The translations under genes and the position numbers were made by a program. This document shows positions 1-7,024 of a DNA stretch of 35,660 nt, piece after piece. Source of the DNA: Paludibacteraceae bacterium. Lineage in GTDB: Bacteria > Bacteroidota > Bacteroidia > Bacteroidales > Paludibacteraceae. Below the pieces are notes generated by a model that was given only the letters and a program-made list of their open reading frames with translations, was not told the origin of the DNA and searched no databases. How positions within the stretch are numbered: position 1 is the stretch's first letter; each line of letters opens with the position of its first letter. The stretch spans positions 1-35,660 of the forward strand of contig JAKSNZ010000014.1 of the NCBI GenBank assembly GCA_024405855.1. Direction: 5' to 3'.

Positions 1-2
1 CA

Positions 3-71
3 CGCAAGAAGATTATTGTTTGCGAACATTGCGGACGTATTCTTGTAGACCCTGAAATTGGAGAAAAATAA
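3..71 (+). CDS. C4-type zinc-ribbon protein, C-terminal end only (partial)
   Basis: The window opens inside this gene. Only the last 22 codons are present, reading RKKIIVCEHCGRILVDPEIGEK and a TAA stop. The CxxC pair followed by GRIL is typical of the C-terminal zinc ribbon of the CdsZ/PF02591-type proteins, which have a long coiled coil followed by a C4 zinc ribbon. The first CxxC and the coiled coil would lie outside the window. Family assignment is by motif only, from a short stretch. Two hairpins follow the stop. Confidence 0.6.
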   Translation, partial: RKKIIVCEHCGRILVDPEIGEK

Positions 72-74
72 AAA

Positions 75-99
75 AAAGTTAAGGCAAAGCCTTAACTTT
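75..99 (-). terminator. Rho-independent terminator for the minus-strand ATPase gene
   Basis: A perfect 11 bp stem (AAAGTTAAGGC / GCCTTAACTTT) with an AAA loop. On the minus strand it is followed by a long T run (plus-strand A run at 66-77). It therefore serves best as the terminator of the ATPase gene at 134-1306, and may also slow plus-strand transcripts. Confidence 0.75.
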
Positions 100-111
100 A
101 GAATAAAGGGA

Positions 112-148
112 CAAGGGTCAAGGTGAAAAAAATTCACTTTGACCCTTG
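112..148 (+). terminator. Hairpin terminator overlapping the end of the convergent ATPase gene
   Basis: A 16 bp near-perfect stem (one G-T pair) with a loop of A residues, followed on the plus strand by ATTTTTAAG. It ends the zinc-ribbon transcript. The right arm is also the last five codons and stop codon of the minus-strand ATPase gene, so coding sequence and terminator share bases. Confidence 0.75.
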
Positions 149-1306
149 ATTTTTAAGTATAAAATTCTTATAATTAATAAGTTTTACTTCTGCATTAGGG
201 TTTTCATAATCACCTGCATAAATAACCGCTTTCTCTGTTATTTGACCGTTAATCCACTTATCCGCTTTTCTTAATTGGTCTTCAAATGAGGTGTGATATG
301 TTTGAGATGATTTGATTTCATAGATATTGTATTCCCCCTGACTTTTTATAACTAAGTCTATCTCATTGTGATTGGAATCCCTATAAAAGAAAACGCCTCC
401 GTTTTTTCCTTTGTTGTATTGTGATTTTAGCGCTTCCATAACTATCATATTCTCAAACAAATGCCCAAACATATTATCTCTTTGCAGTTGAGCAGGTGAT
501 TCTATTCCTAATAGGTAGCAAGCCAAAGCGGTGTCTGTAAAATAAATTTTTGGAGCCTTGACCAATCTTTTTGAGACATTTTCATAATATGGTGTCAGTA
601 ATTGAATAATATATGATGCTTGCATTACAGACATCCATTCCTTAATTGTATTGCTTCCTACTCCAACTTCCGATGCTATATCAGATGCGTTGAACAGTGA
701 CCCTATTCTTGAGGCACATAACTTCATAAAATGTACAAACTGACTTTGGTTCTTTATTTGAAGCAATTGCCTGACATCTCTTTCAACGTATGTACTTACA
801 TACGCAGGATAATATAATTCAGCAATTATTTTATTTGAAACAACAGCAGGATATAAACCATTGAAAATTATTTGCGGTGCTGACATTTTCTTTGTTAACC
901 CTGATAATTCCTCTAAACTCATTGGTAGTAGAGTAAACAGTCCTGTTCTGCCAGCCAAAGATTCAGATATTGATTTTATTAATTCAAAATTGGAACTTCC
1001 CGTAAGAATGAATTTTCTTTCTCTATCAGCATCAACCGCCTCTTGTATGTATGAAAGTATTTGTGGAACTAATTGCACTTCATCAATGAACATTTTTTTT
1101 GCACCTTGGTTTAGAAATGCAATAGGGTCTTTTTCTGCATAATCCTTTAATTGCAGATTCTTAAATGACACTCTTTCATAATCAGGAAATAAATGCTCTG
1201 ATAGTGTGGTTTTACCTGATTGCCTTGGACCTGTGATAGTTATTACTTGAAAGTATTTAGATGCTTCCAAAATAACAGGTTCTATTTTTCTGTTTATGTA
1301 ATCCAT
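134..1306 (-). CDS. AAA family ATPase with DUF4143 C-terminal domain
   Basis: A 390 aa member of the AAA_14/DUF4143 ATP-binding family, common in multiple copies in Bacteroidota. The Walker A motif GPRQSGKTT lies near residue 26 and Walker B MFIDEVQL near residue 72, followed by a sensor-like LTGSSNF. The C-terminal part (about residues 200-385) is DUF4143 and ends in a nuclease-like fold with EIDLVI and YEIKSSQ, which resembles a PD-(D/E)XK core. The biological role of the family is not established. The gene stands alone with its own promoter and terminator. A second, diverged family member lies at 34284-35399. Confidence 0.85.
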   Translation of the reverse strand: MDYINRKIEPVILEASKYFQVITITGPRQSGKTTLSEHLFPDYERVSFKNLQLKDYAEKDPIAFLNQGAKKMFIDEVQLVPQILSYIQEAVDADRERKFILTGSSNFELIKSISESLAGRTGLFTLLPMSLEELSGLTKKMSAPQIIFNGLYPAVVSNKIIAELYYPAYVSTYVERDVRQLLQIKNQSQFVHFMKLCASRIGSLFNASDIASEVGVGSNTIKEWMSVMQASYIIQLLTPYYENVSKRLVKAPKIYFTDTALACYLLGIESPAQLQRDNMFGHLFENMIVMEALKSQYNKGKNGGVFFYRDSNHNEIDLVIKSQGEYNIYEIKSSQTYHTSFEDQLRKADKWINGQITEKAVIYAGDYENPNAEVKLINYKNFILKNQGSK

Positions 1307-1330
1307 TTATGCAAATTTTAAGTACAACTG

Positions 1331-1360
1331 CAAATTTACATAAAATTTTATATTCACAAA
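1331..1360 (-). promoter_or_regulatory. Bacteroidota-type promoter of the ATPase gene
   Basis: On the minus strand the -7 element TAAATTTG (1331-1338) fits TAnnTTTG, with TTTG (1357-1360) 18 bp upstream. Twenty consecutive bases here (1331-1350) are identical to the promoter of the GNAT gene at 4419-4438. Confidence 0.65.
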
Positions 1361-1395
1361 AATATTTGCTTGAATTTTTGAAAAATGCTACAGAT

Positions 1396-2040
1396 TTACA
1401 CTTCTTGTGCCTCTACAATCTGCGGTTCTGATTTTAGTTCCTTATAGAATTCAACACGTGCCAATTCTGTGTAAGGAGCAACAAACAAAGATGCAATACC
1501 GCATGTTACAATTATAAGTAGATACCAACCAATAAATGTAATGTCAAGTACAAACAACTCCCATTTATGTCCGTACATCATTTTCATAGAGCGATTAATG
1601 CACTCTTCGGCACCTAATTCAGGATTTTCAGCGGCAATATATGGTGTCATTGCGTATGCATAACTCTTGATTATACCAGGAATAATGAAGAGTAATCCCC
1701 ACAGGAAAGTGTAAACAGCAATAAGTAGTGATAGTACTAAGTAGCGTGAATACTTGGTTTTGAATGTATCAAGCATGTTTTTTACAGTGTCATCAGCGTA
1801 TCCGTTATAAAAGCCTAACATGGCAATTTTGAATATGAAAAGCAGAGGAACAAATATACATATATTCAAAACAAATGTAATAAAGGAAAGTGTAGCACTT
1901 CCGTTCTGTCCACCACAATAACCAATACCGTATATAACTATATATACGCACGCAAGAATAAGTGTTGCCAGCACAGCCGGCTTCCAGTTGGTAGTGAGTG
2001 CATTATATGCACTTTGCCTGATTTCAGAATAAATTTTCAT
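1396..2040 (-). CDS. DUF975 family integral membrane protein
   Basis: A 214 aa membrane protein with several hydrophobic segments. The motif AEECINRSMKMMYGHKWELF followed by LDITFIGW and a PYTELARVEFYKEL end matches the DUF975 (PF06161) pattern. The frame is open for 33 more codons upstream, but the start is placed at the internal Met (MKIYSEIRQSA) because DUF975 proteins begin this way and the upstream residues look non-coding. Function is unknown. It lies downstream of nadC in the same direction, separated by about 115 bp including a hairpin. Confidence 0.8.
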   Translation of the reverse strand: MKIYSEIRQSAYNALTTNWKPAVLATLILACVYIVIYGIGYCGGQNGSATLSFITFVLNICIFVPLLFIFKIAMLGFYNGYADDTVKNMLDTFKTKYSRYLVLSLLIAVYTFLWGLLFIIPGIIKSYAYAMTPYIAAENPELGAEECINRSMKMMYGHKWELFVLDITFIGWYLLIIVTCGIASLFVAPYTELARVEFYKELKSEPQIVEAQEV

Positions 2041-2141
2041 AATAGTTAAAATATTTAAATTAGTGTTTTGCTTTAACTGTTTGGAGTAGCGAGAGCAGAA
2101 GCCAAGTTTACTTGGATTATGCCGAGTCACGACAAACATGT

Positions 2142-2169
2142 AAGGTTAAACACATCAGTGTTTAGCCTT
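2142..2169 (-). terminator. Hairpin overlapping the 3' end of nadC
   Basis: A 12 bp stem (AAGGTTAAACAC / GTGTTTAGCCTT, one G-T pair) with a 4 nt loop that contains part of the nadC stop codon. No strong T run follows on the minus strand, so it may act as an attenuator or an mRNA 3'-end stabiliser rather than a full terminator. Confidence 0.45.
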
Positions 2170-3000
2170 AAAACTCATATCCAAACTTTTTACAGAGTGT
2201 GTCAACGCTCCTACAGATACTACATCAACGCCACATTCGGCGTAATCCCGTATAGTATCGTAAGTGATTCCACCCGATGACTCTATCTCATATTTACCAT
2301 TAACCATCTGAACTGCCTTTTTAGTATCTGGAATAGAGAAATTATCAAGCATAATGCGGTCTATTCCACCAACATTCATTGCCTCCTGAAGTTCATCAAA
2401 ATTTCTAACCTCAACCTCTATCTTAAGATTCTTACCCTTCTCCTTCAAATATTTTTGAGCGGAAGTAATGGCGTTGGTTATGCCTCCTGCAAAATCAACA
2501 TGATTGTCTTTAAGCAGAATCATATCATAAAGTCCTATTCTATGATTTTCACCGCCACCTATCTTTACAGCCTGCTTTTCAAGAAGTCTTAATCCAGGAG
2601 TGGTTTTACGGGTGTCCAATACTTTGGTTTTCAGACCTTCAAGCCTCTTGACATATTTTCTTGTAGTGGTTGCAACACCACTCATACGCTGCATAATATT
2701 CAGCATCAAACGCTCTGTCTGAAGTAAGGAGAGAACCTTGCCTTCCACCTCAAACGCCACATCGCCAGGCTTGACTTCATCGCCGTCATGTAGGAATTGA
2801 GTCATTTTTAGTGACGGGTCAAAAGCGTTGAAAATCTTTTTTGCAACTTCAACACCGGCAAGCACGCCTGTATCCTTTATAATCAGTTGTGAACAACCCA
2901 TCTCAGTAGGTGGAATACAACATAATGATGTGTGGTCTCCGTCTCCTATATCTTCTGCAAACCAATACTTTATAAGTTCATCAAGATTATCGTACTGCAT
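2155..3000 (-). CDS. nadC: Nicotinate-nucleotide pyrophosphorylase (quinolinate phosphoribosyltransferase)
   Basis: A 281 aa cytosolic enzyme that converts quinolinate and PRPP to nicotinate mononucleotide, CO2 and PPi in de novo NAD synthesis. The family signature is clear: DTRKTTPGLRLLEKQAVKIG, GGGENHRIGLYDMILLKDNH, then EVEVRNFDE, IMLDNF and SSGGIT in the barrel. Length is normal for NadC. It is divergent from rlmH with a 49 bp spacer that seems to hold both promoters. nadD, the next step of the pathway, is on the same strand about 2 kb away but in a separate operon. Confidence 0.95.
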   Translation of the reverse strand: MQYDNLDELIKYWFAEDIGDGDHTSLCCIPPTEMGCSQLIIKDTGVLAGVEVAKKIFNAFDPSLKMTQFLHDGDEVKPGDVAFEVEGKVLSLLQTERLMLNIMQRMSGVATTTRKYVKRLEGLKTKVLDTRKTTPGLRLLEKQAVKIGGGENHRIGLYDMILLKDNHVDFAGGITNAITSAQKYLKEKGKNLKIEVEVRNFDELQEAMNVGGIDRIMLDNFSIPDTKKAVQMVNGKYEIESSGGITYDTIRDYAECGVDVVSVGALTHSVKSLDMSFKAKH

Positions 3001-3017
3001 ATTTCAAAAAATATAAT

Positions 3018-3040
3018 TACCTTTACAGGTTGTAAAGATA
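3018..3040. promoter_or_regulatory. Overlapping divergent -7 elements for nadC and rlmH
   Basis: The plus strand has TACCTTTA (3018-3025) and the minus strand TATCTTTA (3033-3040). Both are one base from TAnnTTTG and are spaced correctly for rlmH (ATG 3050) and nadC (ATG 3000). Together they form a 7 bp inverted repeat (CTTTACA, 3 nt, TGTAAAG) at 3021-3037. Assignment is by motif only. Confidence 0.45.
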
Positions 3041-3049
3041 ATAATTTTT

Positions 3050-3523
3050 ATGAAGATAACACTTCTTGCGGTAGGAAAAACTACAGACTCTATAGTGGAA
3101 AGTCTTACAGATGTCTATATAAAGCGTCTGCAACATTACACAGATTTCAAATTTGTAACAATTCCTGAACTTAAGAACACAAAATCACTTAGTGAGCAGG
3201 AGCAGAAGCAGCGTGAAGGTGAACTTATAATAAAGTCAATTCCTGCCGGCAGTCATGTCATACTGATGGATGAGCATGGCAGGGAGTACACATCGGTTGA
3301 GTTTTCTCAAAAAATAACTGCGTTTCAGAATAGTGGTGTTAAGAATGTTGTGTTTGTGATAGGCGGTCCGTATGGTTTCAGCCCCGATGCCTACGCCATT
3401 GCAAGTGAAAAGATTTCCCTTTCAAAAATGACATTCTCCCACCAAATGGTGCGTGCCATATTTGCAGAACAACTATACAGGGCGTTCACAATAATAAAGG
3501 GCGAACCTTATCATCATCAGTAA
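3050..3523 (+). CDS. rlmH: 23S rRNA (pseudouridine-1915-N3)-methyltransferase
   Basis: A 157 aa SPOUT-class methyltransferase that uses SAM to methylate pseudouridine 1915 in helix 69 of 23S rRNA on assembled 70S ribosomes. The knot signature VFVIGGPYGFS and the C-terminal FSHQMVRAIFAEQLYRAFTI..GEPYHH block are diagnostic, and the length is that of E. coli RlmH. The start at MKITLLAVGKT fits the family. It is transcribed alone and ends in a hairpin at 3529-3564. Confidence 0.95.
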   Translation: MKITLLAVGKTTDSIVESLTDVYIKRLQHYTDFKFVTIPELKNTKSLSEQEQKQREGELIIKSIPAGSHVILMDEHGREYTSVEFSQKITAFQNSGVKNVVFVIGGPYGFSPDAYAIASEKISLSKMTFSHQMVRAIFAEQLYRAFTIIKGEPYHHQ

Positions 3524-3528
3524 AAAAT

Positions 3529-3564
3529 AGCGGGTCAAAGTTCCATTGAAAACCTTGACCCGCT
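3529..3564. terminator. Hairpin between convergent rlmH and secreted-protein genes
   Basis: A 10 bp perfect stem (AGCGGGTCAA / TTGACCCGCT) with a 16 nt loop, located 6 bp after the rlmH stop. The minus-strand side is followed by ATTTTTTACTG, so it may act in both directions. Confidence 0.6.
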
Positions 3565-3587
3565 TGATTCGTTATGTGGCTTATTTT

Positions 3588-4298
3588 TTATTCTGCCAAA
3601 ATTGCACGAACAGAGTTGCCGTTGGTGCGGCCGAAGTAGTCCACGGACTGATCGCTCGAGTAAAAGAGCAAGTTGTAGGCAAGTATGTCGTCTTTAGGAG
3701 TGGAACTCCAATAGTAGCCCAAAATGCCTGCAGTGTAGACTTTGCCATTGAGGCAGTAGCCCGCAACAGGGAAAAATACGGAGTTTCCAGAGTAGTCTCC
3801 CTTGCCTGTATATAATACGCCTGCAACATTATATCCGCTCTCTGATGCAGTTTTCCACACTACATCACAGTTGTCTATAAGAGCCTGCAATTCTTCACTT
3901 GTAGCCATCTGCCAGTTGCTGCCCCACAAGTTCTTAGCTGTGTCATGGTCACCGCCTTGAATATCCTCTTCACCTGTGTAGTGGTCATCTACCTTATCCT
4001 GACTGCCACCCCAAGCGTAGTAGCCACCGTACTCACCTACAGCGGTGGCACCTACATTATACTCTGCAAACTTAGGACCATTCTCCCACAGTTGCAGCCA
4101 CTTAACCATAGTTCCGTCCTTTGTCTTAGCCTCACCTGTAGTTGCCGGTGCCGGTGGTGCCACAAAGCTTAAGCTGTCACACTCTGCAACCGCATACTCT
4201 TTTGTGGTGCCGTCATTCATGTACACATAAAATTTTTCTTGTGCCATTGCACACATTGCTGTCATAAGCACAGCAACAAATAGTAAAATCTTTTTCAT
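3588..4298 (-). CDS. Secreted FISUMP/DUF1566-like protein
   Basis: A 236 aa protein with a typical Sec signal peptide (MKKILLFVAVLMTAMCAMA, probable cleavage before QEKF). After a short DGTTKEY-containing segment and a Pro/Ala linker (residues about 47-55) comes a domain with WENGPKFAEYNVGAT, YYAWGG, WGSNWQMATSEELQALIDNC, a G.YWSS-type segment and the ending GNSVRAIL. This pattern matches the FISUMP (Fibrobacter succinogenes major paralogous) / DUF1566 repeat found in secreted Bacteroidota proteins, related in fold to formylglycine-generating/C-type-lectin domains. Role unknown; probably surface or periplasmic. No recognisable TTTG promoter was seen directly upstream. Confidence 0.7.
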   Translation of the reverse strand: MKKILLFVAVLMTAMCAMAQEKFYVYMNDGTTKEYAVAECDSLSFVAPPAPATTGEAKTKDGTMVKWLQLWENGPKFAEYNVGATAVGEYGGYYAWGGSQDKVDDHYTGEEDIQGGDHDTAKNLWGSNWQMATSEELQALIDNCDVVWKTASESGYNVAGVLYTGKGDYSGNSVFFPVAGYCLNGKVYTAGILGYYWSSTPKDDILAYNLLFYSSDQSVDYFGRTNGNSVRAILAE

Positions 4299-4418
4299 AA
4301 TTATAAAATATTTAGTTAAACTTGTTTCTATTCCAACCCCAAAGTTATGAATAATTTTTTATTCTGCAAAAAAATTGAAAATCATGCCTCCTTTTTAAAG
4401 AAAATAATTTTACGGTTG

Positions 4419-4438
4419 TAAAATTTTATGTAAATTTG
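4419..4438 (+). promoter_or_regulatory. Promoter of the GNAT acetyltransferase gene
   Basis: The -7 element TAAATTTG at 4431-4438 matches TAnnTTTG, 28 bp before the ATG. The 20 bases TAAAATTTTATGTAAATTTG are identical to those at 1331-1350 (minus strand) upstream of the ATPase gene. A clear TTTG at -33 is not present. Confidence 0.6.
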
Positions 4439-4466
4439 TAATTATACTGAATTTTATGCATAACTC

Positions 4467-4937
4467 ATGATACGCAACGCACAGGAAAAGGACATAAATA
4501 AAATCAGCAATCTGTTAGGACAGGTATTGCTTGTACATCACAATATGCGCCCCGATATTTTTAAGAAGGAGGGTGCAAAATACACAGAAGAACAGTTACG
4601 GGAGATTATAAACAACCCGCTAACGCCAACTTTTGTTTACATAGATGAAAATGACAATGTTTTAGGTCATATTTTTACTCAAATAATCCATAACAAAGAA
4701 AGTTCTAATACAAACCTATACACAACACTTTACATAGATGATATTTGTATTGATGCAAACCACAGGCATCAAGCCATTGGTTCCTCGCTTGTAAATCATG
4801 TAAAGCAGTTTGCCATGACCATTGGAGTACATAATATAACCGCTAATGTGTGGGAAGGGAACAGCAGCTCAATGGCAATGTTCAAAAAAGCGGAATTCAA
4901 GCCACTGAAAACCACCTTGGAAATTATTTTGGACTAA
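4467..4937 (+). CDS. GNAT family N-acetyltransferase
   Basis: A 156 aa Gcn5-related acetyltransferase. It starts MIRNAQEKDINKISNLL, has the beta strands and pantetheine-binding region LYIDDICIDANHRHQAIGSSLVNHV (the Q/RxxGxG/A loop reads RHQAIGS) and ends AMFKKAEFKPLKTTLEIIL. It should transfer an acetyl group from acetyl-CoA to an amine; the substrate cannot be told from sequence. Its TAA stop overlaps the TAG stop of the convergent nadD by two bases. Confidence 0.85.
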   Translation: MIRNAQEKDINKISNLLGQVLLVHHNMRPDIFKKEGAKYTEEQLREIINNPLTPTFVYIDENDNVLGHIFTQIIHNKESSNTNLYTTLYIDDICIDANHRHQAIGSSLVNHVKQFAMTIGVHNITANVWEGNSSSMAMFKKAEFKPLKTTLEIILD

Positions 4938-5554
4938 AGACTTTTCTCCCTAATCTCTGTAGATGAGATATTGAAAAGCGGCACCTGAGAAAAAAGCCTC
5001 ATTGAGGGATATTTTGTGCGTATCAGTTCTGCAGCATCGTAGCCTGGACGGGGATATACAATAATTGGAAAATTTTCAAGAATCTCCTCATATCCGTACC
5101 ACTTATTAAAACAAAAAACATTGTCTGAACCTATAATAAGTGAGAACTCCACCGTAGGATACATTTGTTTCAGCACATTAAGAGTATTAAGTGTATATGA
5201 CGGAACAGGCAGGTGCATTTCAATGTCACACACCTTTATGTTTGGCATTGATGCGGTGGCTTCACGGGCAAGCCTCAGCCTTACATCATCATCCATAAGG
5301 TCTGCACGCTTTTTAAGTGGATTTTGCGGAGATACCATAAGCCAAACCTGCTGAATATCTGTATGTTCAAGTATGAAATTTGCAAGCCCTGTATGTCCGT
5401 AGTGAATGGGGTTGAATGAGCCTCCAAAGAGTCCAACCTTCTTAACAGAAGCATTTGTGGAACCTATCCATTTATCACAGGCGTTAGTCTCTCCTGTCCA
5501 AAAAGTTGCGGATAACTTTTCCTGCTTCCTCTGTGGCTTTTTGCAAGTTATCAT
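4934..5554 (-). CDS. nadD: Nicotinate-nucleotide adenylyltransferase, with odd N-terminal extension
   Basis: Adenylates nicotinate mononucleotide to deamido-NAD in the NAD pathway. The nucleotidyltransferase signature KKVGLFGGSFNPIHYGH and the C-terminal NISSTEIREK (the ISSTxIR motif) are both present. The conserved domain begins at residue 38, but no ATG, GTG or TTG lies in frame near it (the codon before KKVGLF is GTT). The only in-frame ATG is at 5554, inside gmk, which adds about 36 non-homologous residues and overlaps gmk by 71 bp. Either the start is unusual and translationally coupled to gmk, or a small indel sits near 5440-5450, where an out-of-frame ATG is found. It is the last gene of yicC-gmk-nadD. 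Confidence 0.85.
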   Translation of the reverse strand: MITCKKPQRKQEKLSATFWTGETNACDKWIGSTNASVKKVGLFGGSFNPIHYGHTGLANFILEHTDIQQVWLMVSPQNPLKKRADLMDDDVRLRLAREATASMPNIKVCDIEMHLPVPSYTLNTLNVLKQMYPTVEFSLIIGSDNVFCFNKWYGYEEILENFPIIVYPRPGYDAAELIRTKYPSMRLFSQVPLFNISSTEIREKSL

Positions 5555-6053
5555 TTATTATAATGGTATCAAACTGTGATGAGAAACCTATCTCATACTC
5601 AGCCTTTTGTAATCTCTGTTCTATGACATCGGGGGCATCGGTGCCTCTGCCTTCAAGCCTATGACGCAACTCCTCAACACTTGGAGGCATAATGAAAATG
5701 GTAAGAGCGTCACTGCCAAACTGTTTCTTAATGTTCAACCCACCCTTTACATCAACATCAAAGACAGTGGCTTTCCCCTTTTTGTCAATGCGTTCAATCT
5801 CACTTTTAAGAGTGCCATAGAACCTGCCTTTATACACCTCTTCATACTCCACAAAATCTCCGTTGGCAATTCTGCTGCGGAACTCATCTTCCGTAAGAAA
5901 ATAATACTCCACCCCATTCTTCTCTGTTCCCCTTGGGCTACGGCTTGTAGCACTTATTGAGAACTCCATACCAAGGTTCTGTTTCAGCAAAGCATTTATT
6001 ATAGTGCTTTTGCCGGAACCTGAGGGGGCGGAAAAAATTATTAGTTTAGGCAT
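5484..6053 (-). CDS. gmk: Guanylate kinase
   Basis: A 189 aa cytosolic enzyme that phosphorylates GMP (and dGMP) to GDP with ATP. The P-loop SAPSGSGKST is at residues 8-17. The GMP-binding region reads SATSRSPRGTEKNGVEYYFL and the lid-side segment RLEGRGTDAPDVIEQRL. Length fits the family. It starts 3 bp after the yicC stop and overlaps nadD, so the three genes look like one translationally coupled operon, an arrangement common in Bacteroidota. Confidence 0.95.
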   Translation of the reverse strand: MPKLIIFSAPSGSGKSTIINALLKQNLGMEFSISATSRSPRGTEKNGVEYYFLTEDEFRSRIANGDFVEYEEVYKGRFYGTLKSEIERIDKKGKATVFDVDVKGGLNIKKQFGSDALTIFIMPPSVEELRHRLEGRGTDAPDVIEQRLQKAEYEIGFSSQFDTIIINDNLQKATEEAGKVIRNFLDRRD

Positions 6054-6056
6054 GGG

Positions 6057-6929
6057 CTATAGGACGTTCAACACTTGTTCTTTTATTTGTTCTAATTCAT
6101 CTTTCATTTTAACCACAATGATTTGCATTTCAGAGTGATTTGACTTAGAGCCAAGGGTATTGATTTCTCTGCCCATCTCCTGAGCAATGAATCCAAGTTT
6201 CTTACCCTGACCTTTTTCATTTGCCATAACCTCACGGAAATACTTTATATGATTTGTCAAACGCTGTTTTTCCTCACTGATATCAAGTTTCTCAATGTAG
6301 AAAATCAGTTCCTGCTCCAAACGATTAGGGTCAAACTTTATTTTATCATCAATCTCCTTCAGATTATCTTCAAGACGTGCTTTTATCTTGTCTATTCTTG
6401 CACGCTCATATTGAGGCACTTCAGCAAGCAACGATGCTATATTATCCAGTTTTGTTGTAAAGAATTTCTCAAGTCCCGCACCCTCTTGTATGCGGAACTG
6501 CTTTAGTTTGTCAATTGCCTCTGCAACAGCCTTTGCCGCAACCTCCCATTCAACATTGTCAAGTTCCTCTGAACCTGTGTGCATAACATCAGGTATGCGA
6601 AGCAGAATCTGAAACCAATCCTGTGGCTTCTCAATGGAATTTTCATCTGCCAAATTTGACAAATATTCCTTGTACGCCTTAAACGCAGCAGGATTTATTT
6701 GAAGAGAAGCATCGGCGGTGGTATCGTAGTAGAGAGAAAAATCAACTTTACCCCTTTCAAGAGACTGCGAAATAAGTGAACGGATTTCAATATCCTTTTC
6801 CCGATACACATTTGCCACTCTTGTTGAAATGTCCATCTGCTTACTGTTAAGCGACTTGATTTCAGCAACTATCTTTTTACCTTCAAATGGGATTACGCAC
6901 TTGCCAAACCCCGTCATTGATTGCAACAT
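6057..6929 (-). CDS. yicC: YicC/YloC family endoribonuclease
   Basis: A 290 aa protein of the YicC family, described as an endoribonuclease acting on RNA including small regulatory RNAs in E. coli. The N-terminus MLQSMTGFGK is the family hallmark and the C-terminal DUF1732 block KKLGFIAQEMGREINTLGSKSN is intact. The frame extends 25 codons further upstream, but the start is placed at MLQSMTGFG because of family alignment and because the -7 promoter element lies only 25 bp upstream. First gene of yicC-gmk-nadD. Confidence 0.92.
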   Translation of the reverse strand: MLQSMTGFGKCVIPFEGKKIVAEIKSLNSKQMDISTRVANVYREKDIEIRSLISQSLERGKVDFSLYYDTTADASLQINPAAFKAYKEYLSNLADENSIEKPQDWFQILLRIPDVMHTGSEELDNVEWEVAAKAVAEAIDKLKQFRIQEGAGLEKFFTTKLDNIASLLAEVPQYERARIDKIKARLEDNLKEIDDKIKFDPNRLEQELIFYIEKLDISEEKQRLTNHIKYFREVMANEKGQGKKLGFIAQEMGREINTLGSKSNHSEMQIIVVKMKDELEQIKEQVLNVL

Positions 6930-6953
6930 ATCCTTATTATTTGAATAATTACG

Positions 6954-6961
6954 CAAAAATA
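6954..6961 (-). promoter_or_regulatory. -7 element of the yicC-gmk-nadD operon
   Basis: TATTTTTG on the minus strand matches TAnnTTTG exactly and lies 25 bp before the chosen yicC ATG. A TTTG lies 23 bp further upstream, a little longer than the usual spacing. Confidence 0.6.
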
Positions 6962-6970
6962 CACAATTTT

Positions 6971-7001
6971 TTTGTGTTTTCCACCAAAATTCTGTAATTT
7001 G
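6971..7001 (+). promoter_or_regulatory. Promoter of the aldehyde dehydrogenase pseudogene
   Basis: TTTG (6971-6974), a 20 bp spacer and TAATTTG (6995-7001, one base short of TAnnTTTG), followed by an AAGGAAGAGG ribosome-binding stretch before the ATG at 7025. Expression of the broken gene may therefore persist. Confidence 0.5.
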
Positions 7002-7024
7002 CACAAAAATTTAAGGAAGAGGTT

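Noticed and set aside
861..1142. Plus-strand ORF opposite the first ATPase gene
   Set aside because: It lies wholly antisense to a well-supported ATPase gene, without motifs or a promoter; similar shadow frames opposite murA, lptD, frdA and others were dropped for the same reason.
2041..2139. N-terminal extension of the DUF975 protein
   Set aside because: The extra 33 residues are not hydrophobic and do not resemble the family. The internal Met matches family starts.
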